Shown here piece after piece: positions 57,529 through 64,000 of a stretch of 64,000 bases of DNA. This DNA comes from Amaurobius ferox (Eukaryota > Arthropoda > Arachnida > Araneae > Amaurobiidae): NCBI GenBank assembly GCA_951213105.1, contig OX578146.1, forward strand, positions 108,487,776 through 108,551,775. The letters are read 5' to 3'. The notes under the pieces were generated by a model, which saw nothing but the letters and a program-made list of their open reading frames with translations, was not told where the DNA came from and searched no databases. Both the position numbers and the translations under genes were made by a program. Position 1 is the first letter of the stretch. Every line of letters begins with the position of its first letter.

Positions 57529-59092
57529 ATCTATCTATACATACTAATTGCCAAGTGTCCGTCTGTCACGCTTTTTTTAGGCACTTCCCGAATAGATAGA
57601 GACTTACAATTTGGTACTCGGTTCGGTCGTTTGGCAAAACCCCCTGGAAAATTCGAATTTTTCGAAAAAGTTCTCGGGGGGGGGGGGGGGGGGTGCTCTA
57701 CACCAAAATGTTCGAAAAGTGAAGTGATAGGAAGGCATACTTTGCGATGAGATAGAGACTTCAAATTTAGTAGTATTATGAGTAGTATTTAGTAGTAGTA
57801 CTTCAAATTTAGTAGTGTATGAGTAAACCCGTTCGAAAGGAAGAATGTGTGCAATTTCAGATTTTCAATGTTTGCTACAATAGCGAGTGCCGCGAACTGA
57901 AATGTTCGATTTACGAAACAAATGAGAAACGCCTGCTTTAAAATTTGATAGAGGCTTAAAATTTGGTATATGAGCTAATCATTTAATGAAAACACCCAAG
58001 ACAAAAGAGCTTTTAGAAAATGTTCACTTAAGGGGGTGCTCCAGAAAAAAACGTTCGAAAGGTGAAATGACGAGAAACCATGCTTCGAGATGCGATAGAG
58101 ACTTCAAATTTGGTGTACAGGTAGATAATTCGAAAGGAAGAACATGTGCAATTTCAGTTTTTTGATATTTTCTATTTTAGAGGGTGTCGCAAACCCAAAT
58201 GTTCGATTTTCCGAATAAATGAGACACGCCTCCTTTAAAAATGTAATAGAGGCTTGATATTTGATATATGGGGAAATCATCTGATAAAAAACAAAAGAAT
58301 AGAGTTTTTCAAAATTGTTCATTTAGGGGGTGGCTACTCCATAAAAGTTCGAAAAGTAAAATGATAGAGAAGCATGCTTTGTGATGAGATAGAGACTTCC
58401 AATTTGGTATATAGCGATATCGTTGGAAAGGAAGAAAGTGTTCAATTTCAGATGTCCAATATTTGCTACTTTAGGGGGTGTCACACACCAAAATGTTCGA
58501 TTTGTTTAATAAATGAGAAACGCCTAATTTAAAATTTGATAGGGGCTTTAAATTTGGCATATAGGCTAATCATTTGATAAAAAAACCCAAGACGAATAGA
58601 GTTTTCCATAAATGATCATTTAAGAGGCTGCTCCACATGAAAAAGTACGAAAGATGAAATGATAAAATTGCATGCTTCAGTATACGATAGAGACTTCAAA
58701 TTTGGTGTACGGGTAGATAGTTCGAAAGGAAGAAAGTGAGCAATTTCAGTTTTCTAATATTTTCTTTTTTAGAGGGTTACTCACACCAAAATTTTTGATT
58801 TTAAGAAAAAATGTAAAACATGAATTTTTCAAACATTTCAGCTATTCAGGTGTTGCTTATTGTGAGACCGTTGATTTTCAACGTGTATTCTGCCAGTCTA
58901 TATATACTAATTGCTAAGTATCCGTCTGTCTATCACGTTTTTTTAGGTACTTCCCGAATAGATAGAGACTTGCGATTTAGTACACGGCTCCGTCGTTCGA
59001 TAAAAACCCCTGGAAAAATCGAACTTTTCGAAAACGTTCTCTAGAGGGGGTGCTCCACACCAAAACGTTCCAAAAGTGAAATGGATAGAGAC
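57529..59092 (+). repeat. Family D: ~300-bp tandem units with two terminal heads
   Basis: The word GGGGTGCTCCACACCAAAA with GTTCGAAAAGTGAAATGATAG recurs near 57693, 58032, 58325, 58624 and 59044. Between recurrences are AGATAGAGACTTCAAATTTGG, TGCAATTTCAG and AATGAGAAACGCC words. A head TACTAATTGCCAAGTGTCCGTCTGTCACG occurs at 57541 and again near 58905. G run 57676-57693. Frames of 72-78 residues come from the repeat. Confidence 0.7.
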
Positions 59093-59097
59093 TTCAA

Positions 59098-59965
59098 TGG
59101 ACTTGTCTGTCCGTTAGCACGATAACTGCCGTAAAAATAACTTTATCAAAATGAAATTTCAGTATGTTGTTCATACGGTCTGTGGGATCTATGGGAATGT
59201 AAATGAATAATATCACCCAATTAGTTTTGGATTGAACTCGGGTTGAAAAAATGAAATACATTGAACCCTATGAGACCAAATTTTTCAAACATTTTTTAAA
59301 CGAATTTTAAATTCACAAATTGCTTCGAAAGTTTTAGGAATTATTCAAATTATTCCATAAAATTTATAAAAAAAATTTTAGCAAAATATATTTGGTAGAT
59401 TTTTAAATAAAAATTAAAATAATAATTACACCCTTTATATGAAGAGATCACGTGATCATTATATGAAGAGATCACATAACCCACTTCAAAATAAAATATG
59501 GCATTCATCTTGTGTCAAAATCGTGGTTTTTAATATTATTTTTAATTTATATTTAGTATGGCATCCGTCCTAAAGCCGCTTTATTTTTGCCTAATTTCTG
59601 TGCATCTGTATTCTGAAACACCGCAATTACAATATATTTGAGTTTAAATGATCACCAAAGTTTGATCATTTCTACAACGAAACCTACTTTTCACTTATAG
59701 ATAATGTAAACAGTTTAGGCTGTAAGATGGGTTGCATAAAAATTACTGAATTTCTTTAACGCAAAATTATTTTGCTTTGGAGTCTGCAATATAGATGATA
59801 TGAATGAAACATTCATTTATTTTACGTAGAGAAACAGATGATTTAATGGCAGACTTTCTCGATGAAGTTTCATATATAGAGTTAAATTACTTTTACCTCC
59901 ATGGTTTAGAGTTTTCAAGTAGAATAAATTATTGTAGTACTGTTATTAATGAAATAAAAATATAT
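59098..59965 (-). mobile_element. Family B element, both ends truncated
   Basis: Reverse complement of family B from within the CAGA tract (TGTCTGTCCGTTAGCACGAT) to the AATAAATTATTGTAGTACTG word. The 3' hairpin and 5' hairpin are absent. Confidence 0.7.
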
Positions 59966-60184
59966 GCATGAACCACGTGTACAGACATTGAAATTCATTG
60001 AAATTATTGCGAGAATAAACTTTTGACAGGTATTCCTTCAATATGGTGTAAACTAGAAATGTCACTAATAAATACTTTCCAAGATATAATTTCATTGTTT
60101 TGGATATCTTCTATCCGGATACCCTGTACATACTTTTTTACAAAATGCTGCAAAGATTCAGGAAATAACACTATGCAATGTATG

Positions 60185-60187
<3 letters not shown>

Positions 60188-60266
<79 letters not shown>

Positions 60267-60300
60267 GTATGTATATATATATATATATTTTATTCTGTGG
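60188..60300. repeat. (CA)n-(TA)n-(GTAT)n microsatellite
   Basis: About 21 CA units, then TA units and GTAT units. A second (TA)n lies at 60377-60405, immediately beside the next element. Confidence 0.95.
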
Positions 60301-60372
60301 GTGTTTTTAAAAAGTTAGGTTTATCGTGTTACATCTTCTTACTTTTCGTTCATTGGATTTTCAAACTTCTAT

Positions 60373-60405
<33 letters not shown>

Positions 60406-60408
<3 letters not shown>

Positions 60409-62576
60409 GGTGCCCCAAAAAGATTGAAAAGAGCTTAAATTCTTTACCTGTCGGAGATAAGTGGGCAATGTAAATTGCAAAAAAGTTGAAAGTAAGGTAG
60501 GAAATAAGACTACGTTAATGAAATAGTCCTCCCATTCATTTTCAAAAAGTTACACTTTTTAAATTTTTATATGACCCCCTTAGACAAATTTGGTCAAACA
60601 GAAAATTTTTATTTTTAATGCAACAAGATCATTAAACAAGAAAGCTCAATCATGCTTAAAGCATTGATTATGAAACACTTTCCAAGTTCAATGCAATTTT
60701 ATTTAAACATGTCTAAAATGCAATACATTCCTCGGTAATATTTTAAAACTTATCACAATACTACATTAATTTATTATATTTGAAAACTTAAACCTTCATA
60801 GAAAAAAATGAACTTCATTCAAATGACGGCATAGAAATATAAATTGCCTGGTTTAAACATCTCTAAAATGCGATACATTCCTCGGTAATAATCTTAGAAT
60901 TATCATAATACTACGATAATTTATTATATTTGAAAACCTCATCGAAAACAACTGAAATTCATTCAAATGACATCATAGAAAAAAATAACACGCCTGGCTC
61001 TCTCTATAAAAGCGGCATTTCATTCATAAATAATTTCCCATTCATGTCATTCATCACAATACTATAATAATTTATTTTATTTAAAAATTAAGACCATGGA
61101 GCTACAAGTAATTAAACTCTATGAAAACTTTATCGAAAAAAATCGTCCATCTCTTTGTAAAATCCATGAATATTTCATTCATATCAGTTATGCAGACTCC
61201 ATGAGCTAAATAATTTTGTGTTAAAGAAATACAGCAATTCTAATACAACTCATTCTACATATTTTGCAGTTTACATTTTACATAAGTGAAAAATAGGTTT
61301 CGTTGTAAAAATAATCAAATTTGGATGAGCATTTAAACTCAAATATATTGTAATTGCGTTGTTTCAGTATGTAGATGCACAGAATTTAAGCAAAAATAAA
61401 GTGGTTTTAGGACGGATACAACACTCAATAAGAATTAAAAAGAACTTTAAAAATCACGATTTTGAGACAAGATGGATGCCATATATCATTTTGAAGTGGG
61501 CCACGTGATCTTTTCATATCATGATCACGTGATCGCTTCATATAAGAGGTGCAATTATTATTTTAATTTTTATTTAAAAAACTACTGAATATATTTCGCT
61601 GAATTTTTTTTTATATATTTTATGGAACAATTTGAATATTACCTAACATTTTCGAAGCAATTTGTGAATTTTAAATCTGCTTAAAACATGTTTGAAAAAT
61701 TAGGTCTCATAGGGCTCAATGTATTTCATTTTTTCAACCCGGGTTCAATCCAAAACTAATTAGGTGATATTATTCATTTATATTCCCATAGGTCCTACAG
61801 CCCGTCTGAACAACATACTAAAATTTTATTTTGATTCAATTTTACGGCAGTTATCGTGCTAACGGACAAACAGACAGACAGAATGAACAAAGTCATAAAC
61901 ACTTTTCAACTTTGTTTTGTAAAGTGTTAAAAAACCCGCATATACGTATCCTTAAAATTGAGCGAGTTATATTTAATTGAAAATTGAACATTGCGAATGG
62001 GGACCCTATATCAAATTAGAAATGTAAATTTGAGACATATCATAAAAAAAGATAAAACTGGATGATAATATATAGGAGACATTTTTGCGAATTCTGCGTA
62101 GGCTCACGATGCAGTCACGGATTCTTAAGTACTTTTCACATTTAAACATGGCAATAAAAATTTTTGACACATATTAACGTATTTTTGATCTAAATAATTT
62201 CCATCGTCAATTTGTTTATGATCCCTATTTTCACTAATGGTACAGCCTTTCACTTGGTACGGAAAAGTGGCATAAGTCAGATTTCTTCCTTTATCATAAT
62301 TCAGTTGATTTTAAGATAAAGATATGCGGGTTTTTTTTTAATGATTTTGTTGCATTAAAAATAAAAATTTTCTGATTGACCCAATTTGTCTAAGGGGGTT
62401 ATATAAAAATTTAAAAAGTGTAACATTTTAAAAATAAATGGGAGTACTATTTCATTAACTTATTTCCTATTAGTCTTATTTCCTACCTTACTTTCAACAT
62501 TTTTGCAATTTGCATTGCCCACTTATCTCCAACAGGTAAAGAATTAAAGAGCGTTTCAATCTTTTTGGGACACCCT
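60406..62576. mobile_element. Long-TIR element (~265-bp arms) carrying a family B insertion
   Basis: Left end CAGGGTGCCCCAAAAAGATT and right end ATCTTTTTGGGACACCCT begin long inverted repeats sharing ACCTGTCGGAGATAAGTGGG, GTAAGGTAGGAAATAAGAC and ATGCAACAAGATCATT. The left arm is interrupted at 60636 and resumes at 61929 (AACCCGCATATACG), matching ATATGCGGGTT in the right arm (~62323-62340). The central ~330 bp (61969-62300) is non-coding. CAGGGTG-type ends inserted beside TA suggest a mariner-like MITE. Confidence 0.7.
60637..61928 (+). mobile_element. Family B element, full length, nested insertion
   Basis: The intact outer element arm defines its ends: CAAGAAAGCTCAATCATGC on the left and TTGTAAAGTGTT on the right, inserted within an A run (A|A). 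An internal doubling of ACATCTCTAAAATGCGATAC (60717, 60857) makes it longer than the copy at 6351-7342. 5' hairpin, CAGACAGACAG tract (61868-61881) and 3' hairpin are all present. Confidence 0.75.
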
Positions 62577-62609
62577 ATCTACGCTGTTCCAACCTAACCC
62601 TGCAGCAAA

Positions 62610-63277
62610 GACTACGCTTAGGAAGCTTTAAAAGATCAAAAATCCTAAAAATCGCTTTCTTTTTAAACATAAAATTTACAGTACAAAGTTTAATTTTTCT
62701 TCTCTGAATGTCAATTTAAAACAAAGTAATATTTTGCGGAGAATATGAAAATTCTTCCTATATCTACTTAATGATCAAAGTCTTCGCGGTAAAAGTCTTT
62801 AGCTGTATAAGTAACTCTTTTCATATACGCGTTAAAAGATCAAAGCTCGTAAAAATAGTTTTTTTTGTTGTTGTTTTTAAATAAAAAGTAAAGTACAGAG
62901 TCTGTAATTTTTCTTACCTGAATGTCAATTAAAAAAAAATAGCATTTTGCGTGGAATATAGGAATTTTTCTTACATCCACTTAATGATCAAAATCTTCGC
63001 GACAGGAGTTATTTGCTATAAAAGTAGTCTTTTTTCGTTTAAGAAGCTTTAGAGATCAAAGACCCGAAAAATCGTATTTTTCGTAATAAAAATTACAGTA
63101 CAGAATTTACCATTTTTTTACCTGAATATCAGTTAAAAAGAAATAGCATTTTGTTTAGAATGTAAAAAGTATTTCTATATCTACTTAATGATCAAAGTTT
63201 TGGCAATAGCAGTTATCCGCTATAAAAGTAGTCTTTTTCTCGTTTGAGAAGCTTTAGAGACCCAAAGACCCAAAGAA

Positions 63278-63312
<35 letters not shown>

Positions 63313-63540
63313 TAAATAAAAAGTACAGAGCAGATTCCAATTTTTCTCTCCTGTGTGTCAATTAAAAAGAAATAGCAAAAAGTAAACAATTTTCCTATAT
63401 TCACTTAATGATCAAGGTCTGGGCGATAGAAGTTAAGCGCTACAAAAGTGGTCTCTTTCATTTAAGAAGCTTTTAGAGATCAAAGACCGTAAAAATAGTA
63501 ATTTTTTTTTTTTTTTAAATAAAAATTACAAGCTCCAACT
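62610..63540 (+). repeat. ~210-bp tandem repeat, about 4.5 copies
   Basis: ACTTAATGATCAAAGTCTTCGC-type words at about 62768, 62978, 63182 and 63401, and AAGAAGCTTTAGAGATCAAAG words at about 62622, 62828, 63044, 63247 and 63464. Copies are diverged. An (ATT)n tract lies at 63281-63312 in one unit. Confidence 0.8.
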
Positions 63541-64000
63541 TTTTAAAAATACTTTCCTCATGCACATACTGCCTATATTGTATTGTATGGAACGTAAAAA
63601 AAGTGTAGATTCTATCATAAGTCTACAGTGCCCTATTAGCTGAATACAATTCTTCAGAGCTGTTGGATAACGGCCGGGCTGGGATTTGACCCCCATTTCT
63701 ACGAGTCAGATGGGCTTAATAGGAGGGTGTATTTTCTGGTGTGGTCGTTAAGGGGGTGATTTACTTCTCATATCCATCTCTCAGTTTGTGTTCTGGGAAA
63801 AATAAGAACAGTCCTTGAGCTTTAATTATGAACAGTTTCCATGACATGTGTGCTTGCAGTTAATTGAACAGAGGATTTTTTTTTTTATAATGTAAGGAAA
63901 GAAAACTGCGTGCATTATTTCTTGTTCGTAATTACGTCATATGTACGGAGAACAAGCCATTTTCATTAAGGGTAAATAAATATATAATTATTTTTCCGGT
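63541..64000. other. No recognised gene; weak tRNA-like remnant
   Basis: The minus strand near 63665-63705 has GGGGGTCAAATCCC, a B-box-like word, without a clear A box. Otherwise nothing assigned. Confidence 0.35.

Overview
This is eukaryotic, AT-rich, gene-poor nuclear DNA built almost entirely from transposable elements, their remnants and simple repeats. There is no operon structure, no rRNA and no intact host gene I can recognise. The repeat content (a permuted Penelope-like element, tRNA-derived SINEs, hAT/mariner/TTAA-type inverted-repeat elements, TA/CA microsatellites and G/C homopolymer runs) fits an invertebrate, most likely an arthropod. I would guess a chelicerate such as a spider, but that is inference, because nothing in the window fixes the taxon.

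Layout. 1-5515: a compound segment repeated about 2.5 times. Each unit has a ~0.6 kb conserved body ending in a (CAGA)/(CA) tract and an AT-rich spacer; between the bodies lie two tandem arrays of a tRNA-derived SINE on the minus strand. 5516-8350: unique DNA, a family B element and a ~0.8 kb TTAA-flanked inverted-repeat element with a second palindrome inside it. 8985-9480: two copies of another tRNA-derived SINE. 10.9-11.6 kb: dense TA/CA microsatellites. 13534-14220: hAT-like short element. 17951-20419: the main coding feature, a Penelope-like retroelement on the minus strand, with a GIY-YIG domain N-terminal to the reverse transcriptase (Naiad-like) and two in-frame TAA codons. 20.7-28.3 kb: copies of a dispersed ~0.8 kb family (family A), a ~110-bp TIR element and a foldback made from two mariner 5' ends. 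28.4-29.9 kb: purine-rich DNA and a perfect 61-bp minisatellite. 31706-32948: a hAT-like element with a perfect 8-bp target duplication. 39.3-40 kb: mixed inverted/direct tandem repeat. 45-57 kb: many family A copies in both orientations. 57.5-59.1 kb: ~300-bp tandem family D. 60406-62576: an element with ~265-bp TIRs whose left arm is split by a family B insertion. 62.6-63.5 kb: ~210-bp tandem array.

The most interesting points are (i) the permuted Penelope-like element, (ii) families A and B, unrelated in sequence but identical in architecture (5' hairpin, subterminal inverted word, CAGA-type microsatellite, 3' hairpin reusing the same word, insertion at A|A), which resembles non-autonomous Helentron-type rolling-circle elements, and (iii) the SINE tandem arrays inside a larger tandem duplication. 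All family assignments come from reading the sequence; no database search was possible.
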